Assembly: GCF_041381155.1 (NCBI RefSeq) | Contig: NC_091143.1 | Span: 42,548,996 to 42,612,995, forward strand | Source of the DNA: Argopecten irradians | Lineage: Eukaryota > Mollusca > Bivalvia > Pectinida > Pectinidae | DNA length: 64,000 nucleotides | Direction: 5' to 3' | Shown here: positions 47,874 through 58,665 of the stretch, piece after piece | Layout of the letters: the number at the start of each line of letters is the position of its first letter | Position numbering within the stretch: the first letter of the stretch is position 1 | Position numbers and translations under genes: made by a program | The notes under the pieces: generated by a model | Database searches by the model: none | Told to the model about the DNA's origin: nothing | Seen by the model: only the letters and a program-made list of their open reading frames with translations

Positions 47874-50760
47874 GTGTCAAATTATACCCAATACGAATCG
47901 GAGTTAAATATAGATGGTATTGAATTTCCACTTCCTTTGTCTCAAGTCTCGAAGTTTGAAACACAAAATGACATCTCCATCAATGTTTTTGGTTTAGAAG
48001 GGGGTGAAATATATCCATTATACGTGACTGATCTTCGAAGCACTAAACATGTGAATCTCCTATTGTTTTCAAAAGGGGAAAGCAGACATTACTGTCTCAT
48101 TAGAAATCTCAGCCGTTTGCTCGGGGACCGAACCGCACATAAATGTAAAACTTTTTATTGTGACTATTGTCTCCATGGCTACACGACACAGCAGCTTTTA
48201 GTTGATCATGTTCCGTACTGCTCCCAACACGGCCCACAAAAGCTGAGTTTTTCTACAAAGGAAGAACAACAGTGGGTCAAATTTAATCAAATTCATAAAC
48301 AGCTTAAGGTCCCTTTCGTGATTTATGCCGACTTTGAAAGTTTTGTTCGCCCCGTTAGCACATGTGAGCCTGACCCGAACACATCGTCTACGACACGATA
48401 CCAAAAACACGAACCTTCAGGCTTTTCTTACATGGTGAAATGTTCCTCAGACGAACTATCTAAACCCGCACAGGTCTATCGAGGTCCTGATGTAGTCGAT
48501 AACTTTTTCAAACAATTAATCCAGGAAGAAGAAACTATTTGTGATGTTTTGCAGAATGTAAAACCAATGAGCTTGACACAGTACGAAGAGTCATCCTTTC
48601 AACATGCAACTACATGTCACATTTGTCAAAAGGAATTAGGAGATGACAGAGTTCGAGATCACGATCATCTAAACGGATCATTTAGAGGCGCAAGCCACAG
48701 TAACTGTAACTTCCAGTTTCAGTTTCGACAAGGCAAAAGATCACAGGGATCAAAGTTTTACATTCCTGTGATATTTTATAACTTACGAGGTTATAACATG
48801 CATCTGTTGATGGAATCGGCGGGAAAATTTAAATCCAAACCCCTGTCTTGTATTCCCAACAATATGGAGAAGTATATGTCATTCTCTTTGGGAATCTGAG
48901 ATTCATATATTCCTTACAATTTCTGACTGTTTCTCTTGATACACTGGTATCAAATCTTGCAGTAGACGGAATGGGTAAATTTTCAAACTTGTCAAAACAC
49001 TTTCCCGATGAACAACATCTTGAACTTCTTCTCAGGAAAGGGGTGTATCCATACGATTACGCGACATCACCCGAAAAGTTTGATGAAAAAAACTTGCCCG
49101 GGAAACACAAGTTTTACAATAAACTAGCAGAAAGGGGTTTGTCAGACACAGACTACAAACACGCACAATCAGTATGGCAAACATTTGACATGACATGTTT
49201 TGGTGAGTATCATGACCTATACCTAAAGACGGACGTATTGCTGCTGGCAGACGTGTTTGAAAACTTCCGCGCCATTAGTCATAACTATTATCACCTGAAC
49301 CCAGCACACTACTACACGGCTCCTGGATTTTCCTGGGAAGCCATGTTAAAAATGACCGGGGTAGAACTTCAGCTTTTGGATGATATTGACATGGTCTTAA
49401 TGGTTGAAAAGGGTGTTTGTGGTGGTGTATCAATGATTTCAAAGAAATTTGCCCAGGCAAATAACCCCAAAGCACCGGGCTATGACCCTTCAAAACCAAA
49501 CACTTACGTACCTAGACACGAACAATTTGTATGGTACAAGCATGTCTGAGGTATTACCAGAGAAAGACTTTTTGTGGTTAACACCTGAACAAATTGACCA
49601 ATTGGACATTTGTAACATTGACGACAACTCAGAAACGGGATACATTTTGGAAGTTGACCTTCAATACCCGACATCCTTACACGATGAACATAATTGTTAC
49701 CCATTAGCCCCCGAGAACACATGTGTAACAAAAGACATGCTCTCTCCAGATTCTCAAAACCTTAGGAAGAAATTAAACATTAAGGGAAAACCGTCCAGAA
49801 AATTAGTTCCAAATCTCTGTTCCAAGCAGCAGTATGTCCTCCATTACAGGAACTTGAAATATTACCTTTCAAAAGGTATGATTCTCACGAAAATTCACCG
49901 AGTCATTGAATTCACTCAATCGGCATGGCTGAAGCCTTACATTGATTTTAATACTGCTAAAAGACTGGTCGCTAGAAACAATTTCGAAAAAGACTTTTTC
50001 AAACTCATGAATAACTCCGTTTTCGGCAAAACAATAGAAAACATGAGAAAGAGAGTCAGTGTAGAGTTGGTAAATACACCAAAACGGCGGCGAAAGGTCT
50101 GTGCCAAGCCAAGTTTTCAGTCTTTCAAAATCTTTAACGAAGATTTCGTAGCCGTCAACATGAAGAAAACAAATATCGTTTTTAATCGACCTATTTATGC
50201 TGGATTCTGTATTCTAGAAGTCACAAAGATTTTTGTGTATCATTTTCATTATGACTTCATCAAACAAATGTATGGATCTAAAGCCGAGTTGGTCTTTACT
50301 GACACTGACTCACTGGCATATTGCATAGAAACACCTGACTGGTACAAAGACATGCATGACAACGCCAACTTGTTTGACAGAAGTAATTTTTCGAAAGATA
50401 GTCCTTTATACAGCATGAAGAATTGCAAAGTCCACGGTAAAATGAAGGACGAATGTAAAGGTCAAATCATGGATCAGTTTGTTGGATTAAAACCACAAAT
50501 GTACAGCCTGACATGTGGGGGTATAGAAAAACGTACGGCCAAGGGAGTGAAGAAAAGCGTCATTGAAAAACATTTGAGACATCAAGCTTACTTACTTTGT
50601 CTGTCTAACCAAAGTAGTTGTAAACATAAAACATGTGAACCTTATACGTAGTTTTGACCATCAACTTTACAGTATTACTGTTAACAAAACCAGTTTGTCT
50701 CCTTACGATGGCAAACGTTATTTCACAGGCATTGACAGCTTGGCTTATGGTCATTTTAAA
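47874..50760 (+). pseudogene. Polinton family B DNA polymerase, protein-primed type (fossil)
   Basis: Exonuclease blocks FVIYADFESF and IPVIFYNLRGYNMHLLM. A Cys/His endonuclease-like insert (CHICQKELGDDRVRDHDHLN) typical of Polinton polymerases, and LKTDVLLLADVFENFR. Polymerase blocks YLDTNNLYG (motif A), FFKLMNNSVFGKTIENMRKR (motif B) and LVFTDTDSLAY (motif C). The tail with SITVNKTSLSPYDGKRYF-like residues ends near 50760. It looks broken. Confidence 0.92.
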
Positions 50761-51265
50761 ATTCCACAATGATGAACCATTTCATGCTTTCAGTTTTATT
50801 AAACATGTATCTAATAGTCATCAATTTTTGAGTCAAAGTTCCACCATATATGATACTGTCATTCCAGTTACCTACTAATGCAGAGGAATTTTGTATAGAG
50901 TAAGTCTTAAGTTTTATCACTGCTTGTAAGTAAAATAAACTATTGTAAAGTCTAAGCTTAAAACAGCTACTCTTTTTATTGTTTGTAAATATAATAAACG
51001 TTTGTATATGTTACGCCTAAAGTATCTTAGCTTGTACATACAATGAAATGTTGGCTCTTATTGTTCATTCATTTTGTACTATTTGTGTTTTGCTTGTCTA
51101 TTGTAATAAAATCTTTAAAATTGTCGATGGTATCCTCCTCTATTGATAAAATAACAAAAAAACATTAGACATATTTACACATTTTATTTACAGAAACAAT
51201 AGAAAATTTACACACATCCCTGATGTTTTGTACAAAAATACACCGAGAACGTCCACGAGGAATAT
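50761..51265. other. Centre of the Polinton, between convergent gene blocks
   Basis: Non-coding. The + strand genes end here and the - strand genes end from the other side. In longer Polintons this is where capsid genes often sit, and nothing like them remains. Confidence 0.5.
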
Positions 51266-52159
51266 CTAATCATCAGTTTCGCTATCATCGTCTTCAGTTT
51301 CATCCTCATCCTCCTCATCTGATCCCTCTGATTCCTCGTCATCAGTGTTGTTTGTAAAGTAGTCTTCCATTCGATGATGGAACCGTCTGAGAGTCACTCG
51401 AATGGCCTTTTCTCTGTCCATACCATCGTCTATGTAGTTTTCGAGGGATTCCATCACCTCTGTGTGTAATCTCCCATGCTTTAACTGCAACAGGTTGTAT
51501 AGAAGTGTCTTATAGGAATCAAAGAACTCCTTAAGGTCATCGTCCTTAAATTTCATGTCAGCCTTAGCTTTAGCGTCAGAGCTCGACATTCCTTCATTTT
51601 CATATTTCTCCACTTTCTTTTGCCAACGCTCTTCGTTGTTCTCTCTAGCTAATTCTACAAAATGTGCAAATACATTATCTTCTTCATCGTGTGCCTCTGT
51701 CGTGGATTCATTATCTTCGGAGATAAGTCTGTCTATTTTAACTTTTTTGTGAGGTAACTCTTCTTCCTCAGTCATTCCTCTTTTTAATGAGTATCTATCG
51801 GGACACCAACTTTTTATGTGTTTCTGAAGGTCATGTAAGTTTTCAAACACAATACCACAATCTCCACAGCTGATTGTACTGCTATGTGGTTCCTCAAGTG
51901 AATGTTTCATCGTGTCTTCTTCAGATTCTTCCGAATACGTCTGTACGGTTGGAGTGTTCTTCTCAAAATGATTCGTTGAAACAGAAACCGGTCCTTTTAT
52001 AGGCTCTTCCGTGAAAACATTACGACGTAGACGTAGAGATTCGGGAGTTGTGGGTTTCAGGTCCACCAATAAATACCCATAAGGTATACTTGTAGATTCT
52101 TTGAAGTGTCTGATTAAATGCTGTGGATTCTCCGGATACATTTGCCGTGCCAACGTCAT
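51266..52159 (-). pseudogene. Conserved Polinton protein of unknown function (fossil)
   Basis: 297 residues. The head (MTLARQMYPENPQHLIRHFK then PYGYLLVDLKPTTPESLRLR) is a pattern I recall from other invertebrate Polintons, without a known role. A C2H2-like finger follows (CGDCGIVFENLHDLQKHIKS), and the tail is extremely acidic. The frame is open throughout. Confidence 0.65.
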
Positions 52160-52165
52160 AATTTG

Positions 52166-52618
52166 TTATCTCTCAACGGGGTTATTAAATATCACTAAGT
52201 AGTGACAATTCCTCCTTTGTGTAGGGTCTTTATTGTAATACAAGTTCTGATTAATGGCGATGACGGAAAGGTTTCTATGATGACTCCCCTCCGTAAACAA
52301 CTCATTGACTCTTGGGTCCTTGGAGGCCGTTGACATTAAATCGTCAAGAATGATTATATTTCTCATGTTCGGATCGATGAACGAATTTTGATCTAAATCA
52401 AGAGGTATACCCCGAACAAATTCTACTGAAGGGTAGACAGTTGTTTTGATGACGTCATACAGAGGCTGCCATCTTTTGTAGAGCCATAAAATTCTCTGCG
52501 GAATTGGTGTTAAGTTGGTCAAACACTTTTGAAGTAAAGTCTTGACGAAATAGGTTTTACCACATGAAGTAGGGCCAGACACGTTAGCTGTGAAGGGATG
52601 TTTAAAAACAAAATCCCG

Positions 52619-52668
<50 letters not shown>

Positions 52669-53351
52669 GGTGGTGGTGGTGATGGTGGTGGTAGTGGTGG
52701 TGGTGGTGGTGGTGGTGGTGGTGTATGAGTGATATGTGGTGGTGGTGTATGAGTGATATGTGGTGGTGGTGTATGAGTGATATGTGGTGGTGGTGTATGA
52801 GTGATATGTGGTGGTGGTGGTGGTGGTGTATGAGTGATATGTGGTGGTGGTGGTGGTGGTGGTGGTGTATGAGTGATATGTGGTGGTGGTGGTGGTGTAT
52901 GAGTGATATGTGGTGATATGTGGTGGTGGTGGTGGTGGTGTATGAGTGATATGTGGTGGTGGTGGTGTATGATATGTGGTATGTGGTGGTGGTGGTGTAT
53001 GTGGTGGTGGTGGTGGTGGTGGTGGTGGTGGTGTGGTGGTGTATGAATGATATGTGGTGGTAGTGGTGGTGATGGTGGTGGTGTATGAGTGATATGTGGT
53101 GGTAGTGGTGGTGGTGGTGGTGGTGTATGAGTGATATGTGGTGGTGGTGGTGTATGAGTGATATGTGGTGATGGTGGTGGTGGTGGTGGTGTAGGAGTGC
53201 TATGTGGTGGTGGTGGTGGTGGTGGTGGTGGATACGCATGAGTGATTTGTGGATATGGTTGACTGCCTCCGTGGATGGTTTTCATGTGTCTGGAGAGAGC
53301 ATCTCTGCGTGAGAAACTTCTTTTACACTCTGGGCACGATATGGACTGCAT
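52166..53351 (-). pseudogene. Polinton packaging-type ATPase with zinc finger and expanded repeat (fossil)
   Basis: The C-terminal part has a Walker A block VSGPTSCGKTYFVKTLL and a Walker B block NIIILDDLM, as in FtsK/HerA-type Polinton ATPases. Upstream lies a long low-complexity region encoded by a GGT/GTT repeat tract: poly-His with ISLIHHHH units and then poly-Gln. At the upstream end there is a C2H2 finger (CPECKRSFSRRDALSRHMKT then IH). Normal Polinton ATPases lack such a tract. Confidence 0.8.
52618..53232. repeat. GTT/GGT microsatellite and minisatellite
   Basis: Begins with about a dozen GTT units, then GGT runs broken by GTATGAGTGATATGTGGT. The compound unit is variable in length (about 24-45 bases) and repeated more than ten times. 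It lies wholly inside the ATPase region. Confidence 0.95.
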
Positions 53352-53396
53352 GGCTGACGAATAAAAACTGAAAACAGAGTCGTAATGATCTCTCTT

Positions 53397-54504
53397 TTAT
53401 AGGCTTTGCACGTCGCTTTCTTTAATCCAACTATTAAATTTCTTAAGATAGCCGAGCCATTTCACGTAAACTTCCTTTATTCCATTTCTCTTACGTCGTT
53501 TCAAAATTTTCTCCACCTTAAACAGATCGTCTCTCCCTTTACTAACCTTTTGTAGCTCGATATTGTAGAATGTTCCTGTTATTGGATCTCCATCATAGTC
53601 TATGATTTTGTAGATAGGTATACCTTGGCGTAAGTATCGTGTTTTAATAGTGAACACTTCCTCTGTCCATTTTTGTTCGTAATCTCTTTGAAAAGTTCGT
53701 CTTGTGCTCGAAATACGCACCACATCACCTACTTTGAACTTGAAAGGCTTTGTAGTTGTCTTTCTGCTCACCCTTCTTGGCCTCTTAGAATCGACATAGA
53801 AGTGTTTCCACAGGAGTGCTTCGTTCGACTTTACGATATCATCAGGGTATTTCCCATCTAAAGCGCTGTGAGGTCGGTCATTGTAATTCCTGACAATATC
53901 CTGTAAAACGTCCAAGTAGTGGTGAGTCCGATTGTGAGTGAAATAGCGGTACATCAGCGTTTTCAATGTTCTGATTACTCTTTCGGCATAGTTTGCGTGT
54001 GTAGGGTTATGGGTGACGTAATGTTGTACTCCTTGTTTGTCTAGAAACTGTTTGACCCATCTATTTTTCCATTCGCTACCTGGGTCTGATCTCACCTCTT
54101 CTGGTTTTCTTCCTTGACTGAATATTGTTTTGAATCCGTCTATGATGGACTCGTGGTGTTTATTTTTCAATGGAGCCACCCATAAATGACGTGAAAACAC
54201 GTCAATGGCAACAAATAAATATCGTATTCCATCGTTTTCTTTTGCAAGGTTGGACACGTCGGCAAGGTCTACGTCCCATAAGACATCAATACCTTGAGAT
54301 ATTACTTTCCTAGTCTTAAACTTGTATCGTAGCGGACGTTGTAAGCTATAGGCGTCGATGTCCTGAAGGAAGCGACGAATGGTATGAAGACCAACCTTGT
54401 ACTTTCCTTCTTTTCTTAAATATCTGTAGCTTTTTCTGGCCCTGCATAGCTAATTGGGTTATTTAAGTCAAAGTAGATGCCTTTCACGTGATCCTTCCAA
54501 CTCA
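53397..54504 (-). pseudogene. Polinton retroviral-type integrase with chromodomain (fossil)
   Basis: The core starts near KVGLHTIRRFLQDIDAYSLQ, with the catalytic blocks FVAIDVFSRHLWVAPLKN (first D), VRSDPGSEWKN (second D) and NYAERVIRTLKTLMYRY (E). A chromodomain-like tail follows (VEKILKRRKRNGIKEVYVKW then LGY). It lies next to the right inverted repeat, as is usual. It looks broken. Confidence 0.9.
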
Positions 54505-54584
54505 TGATTTAGAAATGAAAATAGAGTAACTGAAAGTATTTATATAGCATGACATAGTGCTTCTTATACCATGAAAGACCAAAC

Positions 54585-54864
54585 AAAAAATAACCATGAT
54601 GAAAGCGGACAGGTCTCGACTTGTTAGGAGGATTACAGTACGGCTGACGCAATGTACATAAAAATAGCACCGGTCCCTCCACATATGTAAATAAGATGAT
54701 CTCAATAAAGGTCATCCTCCCTCAGGAAATTCCTATGAAAGGTCAAGAGGTCAGTCCCTCATCCCTCACTGGTCCCTCACCAATCCATCCCGCCAGGGAG
54801 GGATTTACTATAAATATAGAGGGAGGGACGGGGTGGCGTAGAACCCCCATTTCCTATTCATCAT
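54585..54864. repeat. Polinton right terminal inverted repeat
   Basis: Reverse complement of the left end. Ends CCCCATTTCCTATTCATCAT. Confidence 0.88.
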
Positions 54865-55039
54865 CGATAGATGTAATTTATGAGATATTTATTTAATAAA
54901 AATGAGGTTACATGTATATCACCAACCAAATGCAGAATTCCTTGCGTAAACCATAGGTGTTTAGCACGCTGGTAAGACCCACCGTACACTAATATATATA
55001 GAGAAAGTCTGTATTTATTAGTCTGTAACAGGAGAGGAG

Positions 55040-57020
55040 AAAATGTAGCGGCAAGAGCGAGCGGGATTCGAACCCGGGACCCTCCGAACACTACCGGCTG
55101 AGCTACCTGGTCACCGATGATCGACCTAGTGGTTGGTCCCGCTACACTCCTCCCTCCTTACTCGAAGTCTTCGCCCGCGACCACTGTAGGTTATTTAGTT
55201 GGGCGTCAACCAGACCGGGATTCGAACCAGGGACCCTCCGAACACTAACCGAATGCTCTACAGACTGAGCTACCCTGGTCACCGATGATCGACCCAGTTC
55301 AATCCCGCTACAATTCTATATAGTGGGGCAGATAAGTGCATATTTCGTGCACATTATGATAAAAGCATAAAACTTGGCACAAATGAAGTTTAGGCCAAAA
55401 GAAAAATTTTTGGCCTCTGGGCCATGGCGAATTATCCATATGACGTCACATTTTCCAATATGGCCGCCAAAAACACTTTAAAACTCCATTTCAGATCAAT
55501 TGTAGGTCTTTTTTATGATTTTTTTTGCCCTCAATCCTTCTGAAACAATGTTTAAATGATTGAATGAATTACTGACTTTATTGTCTTTTAAAGATATTAT
55601 TTATCGACATTTTCTGATGATGCCAATGGCGGCCATTTTCCAAGATGGCCGCCATCATTGATTAAAACCCCGTAATAGATTGATTTTTAGAGGATTAATT
55701 CATTTTTTAAACTTGTTCCTTCGTTAATGATACTAAAATGTTGAAAATGAATTAAGAAACATTTTGTTACTAAATAAAAAGAATTTATAGACATTTATAC
55801 GCCGTCACTGGCGGCCATTTTTCAAGATGGCCGCCAAAAACACTTAAAAATCCCATTTCAGATTAATTGTAAACCCCATTTCAGATTTATTGTTACGTTT
55901 TTTCTGAAATTTTTCGCCCTTAAACCTTCTCCACAAATGTTTAAATGACTTAATGAATTTTTGACTTTATTATTTTTTAAATGTAGCATTAAGCGACATT
56001 TTCTGATGACGTCAACGGCGGCCATTTTCCAAGATGGCTGCCAACATCGATTAAAACCCCGTAATAGATTGATTTTTTTAGAGGATTTACTCATTTTAAA
56101 TTTTTAAAATCAGAAACATTGCTTATTATTGATCTAAATTGAGGTTTTAAAAAAAATTGGCCGCCATCTTGGAAAATGGTCGCCAGTGACGTCATAAGGC
56201 TAATTCGCTATGGCCCTAAACTTCATTTGTGCCAAGTTTCATGCTTTAATCATAATGTGCACAATTTGGCCATATTTCTGCACTTATCTGCTCCACTAAT
56301 AGTGGGTCTTTGACTTATCAACGTGCTAAACAACTATGCGTAAACTACATGTATGTTAACAGTGAAGATTCATGTCGCTGTTTTGCCGTCTGGCGCAGTG
56401 ATAATCAACCGACGCGCAGTAATTAGGAAGACATTGGGAAACAAAACGACCGCGTTATGAAAATTAGCATTAGATCAAGTTGGGGTTCGAATCCAGGACC
56501 TAGCCAGATGCTGTTCCAATAAATTAAGCTACCTGGTCTTAACACTTATAATGCACAAATGATTCTCCAAGATTCTTCATGCTACCTTCAGTGCTTGTGT
56601 AACAAGAGGGTAGAAAATGTAGTGGCCAGACCGCGAACACTAGCCGAATGCTCTACTACTGAGCTACTTGGTCACCGATGATCGACCCAGTCCGATCCCG
56701 CTACACTCCTCCCTCCCTTTTCAAAGCCTTCGCCCTTGACTCTCGAAGACATACAAAACCCGTATACCACCACATTGGGTAATTTAATTGGGCGCTAAGT
56801 TTTGTATCAGGAGAGGACAAATTTAGCAGCCAAACAGGTATTTGAACTCGGGACCACTGAACACTAGACAAATGCTCTACCGCTGAGGTACCTGGTCACC
56901 GATGATTGACCCAGTTCAATCCTCACTTGAAACCGGTTTTCAGTCACAACAACAAATTTAGAGGAGCGGGAAAATGCACAATCAGACCGGGGTTTGAACC
57001 CGGAACCTCCAAATATTAGC
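55040..57020 (-). repeat. Array of tRNA-like SINE heads
   Basis: At least six tRNA-like heads, all in the - direction, at about 55060-55130, 55205-55300, 56480-56540, 56625-56700, 56815-56915 and 56980-57020. On the - strand each reads like GGTGACCAGGTAGCTCAG, GGTAGAGCATTCGG and GGTTCGAATCCCGGTC, separated by the linker with GGAGGGAGGAGTGTAGCGGG. The array is split by the element at 55321-56298. Confidence 0.7.
55321..56298. mobile_element. Non-autonomous inverted-repeat element with GGCGGCCAT units
   Basis: 978 bases with ends TAGTGG and CCACTA. The inverted repeats (about 90 bases) share GCAGATAAGTGCA, GTGCACATTATGAT and AACTTGGCACAAATGAAGTT. The flank ATA stands on both sides (55318-55320, 56299-56301). 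The inside holds repeated GGCGGCCATTTTCCAAGATG blocks and their inverses in two related halves. No coding region is seen. Confidence 0.8.
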
Positions 57021-58665
57021 CAGATTCTAAACAGTACCAATACAATGGGGACAACCTACGTCACCGGAAGTGATATCGGGCACACAAAAACAATGAAAAA
57101 ACGCTCGCTTCAAGATGAAAATCGACTGAAATTATGGCATAAATGCAATACATCTTCTAAACCTATCGTGCGTCAAAGACAGTGTATTGTTAGATATTCT
57201 ATGAAGCTACGAAATATCGTCAAACTAGCTCAGATAATGCAAACACCTCGACACAATATTTTTCGACAGCAGGTATATTGGTCACATTTTATTCAATAAA
57301 ACGTTACAAGTTGTAAATAAATAAATTTTGCTGTCACAAAACCGTCCCGTTTACTAATATGTAATATATGAACGTTGAAAGAAAATATATCATTCATTAT
57401 ATCTTCTAGTGGAGAAACATAGACGGTGCTTAATTAGAAATTATGTATGAAAGTGATATCGGTCACACTTAGAACTTTGAGGGTAACGGTCACATCCAAA
57501 CTTACGAAAACTGAATATTACAACATTTTACATGTAGTCGTTATTTACGCATTCATGCAACTCCACTGAAAAAGCCGCCATTACACTTTTATCGAATTTA
57601 TCTGATCTTGGAAGACGACTTTTTAACCGATTATCAGCAAATGGTTTGCGACTTGCGAGCTATAAAAAAATCTTTCCCCCATTGTCATCAATCCGTCTTT
57701 TTTTTCTGTTATTTCTCTGAAAGTACTGGATGGGTTTCATATGTAGATCCAGTTATGTATAAAATATTTCGGGATCAATCAGAAATCGAGATGGGAAACA
57801 AGAAAAAAAACATTTGTTTCGATACCAATACATGTATTTGCCAGAGAGTATTAAGGATCTATTTTAAATTTCATGGTTAGAAAGTCATCTTTCTTGATTC
57901 TAATAGTTGAACTTGCTGCTATGGTTCAAATTCCACATGTGAGCATAATTATGCATATTTCATTTTGGGACCGATCCATGGACACAATGGCCAACTGGTA
58001 GTCATCTTTGGTTTTCATATAGGAATTATTACCCATATTTATGTATTTAATGGACCTTTCTGGAATTTTATAAGTACTATCTCTCTCTTTACCATTGTTG
58101 TGCATAATGCACCAATTAAAGCGCGGTAGTCGACAACTTGAAGTTCGTTGCCATGTAGACATACAATTATCAAATATCTTGTTTGATATATATATTTTGA
58201 TATTCATTTATGTCATAGGGTTGTATTTATTAATGCTCATTTTTGGGACAGATAATATTACAAAATAATGAATATTTGGCTATCTTGGAAATTTTTACTA
58301 CCACGGTGCCTAATAGCATTCATATACATGTAGGTATATTTACTTTTCACTGCAACCCCACTATTTATACTTACCAAGTGCATTTGACATTCAGGGTGCA
58401 TGATCTGCTATCCGCTTATTTTCATGTAACGTCATAATTTTTGTGCCATCGATCACACATCAGGGTTACGTCCCCTGATCAAGGAAGATTGTTTACAACA
58501 GCTCCGAAAGTTAATGGGATTTAAAGAAAGTAACGACAGGTGAAAGACTTGAAAATTTGTGTGAGTAGTACATTTACTATGAGAATATCGAACTGAACAT
58601 TTCTTTTAAAGAAAACGAAATATGTAAAGTACTTTTCTGTGAGTGATATGTAATGTTCGCTCGTT
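57021..58665. other. Region upstream of the LINE coding part
   Basis: Probably in part the 5' untranslated region of the LINE, whose start I cannot place. Short open frames at 57608-57880 and elsewhere show no recognisable domain. Confidence 0.4.

Larger units (their letters stand above)
46157..54864. mobile_element. Short Polinton/Maverick with no visible capsid genes
   Basis: 8.7 kb between ~280-base inverted repeats. The left part on the + strand codes for zinc-finger proteins and a protein-primed family B DNA polymerase. The right part on the - strand codes for a conserved Polinton protein of unknown role, a packaging-type ATPase and a retroviral-type integrase. Typical Polintons are 15-20 kb and also carry protease, major and minor capsid genes; none is seen here. 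Flanks share CGAT (46153-46156 and 54865-54868) but not the usual 6-base duplication. It appears broken, with several breaks. Confidence 0.9.

Noticed and set aside
52725-52916. Open frame encoding MSDMWWW repeats on the + strand
   Set aside because: Produced by the GGT repeat tract and has no independent support.
52618-53232. CRISPR-like array
   Set aside because: Units are contiguous low-complexity GGT runs with no unique spacers, in a eukaryotic element.
56994-57299. A 101-codon gene
   Set aside because: It starts inside a tRNA-like head and shows no recognisable family.
57608-57880. A 90-codon gene upstream of the LINE
   Set aside because: No domain, no neighbours, low-complexity stretches; most likely chance or LINE leader sequence.
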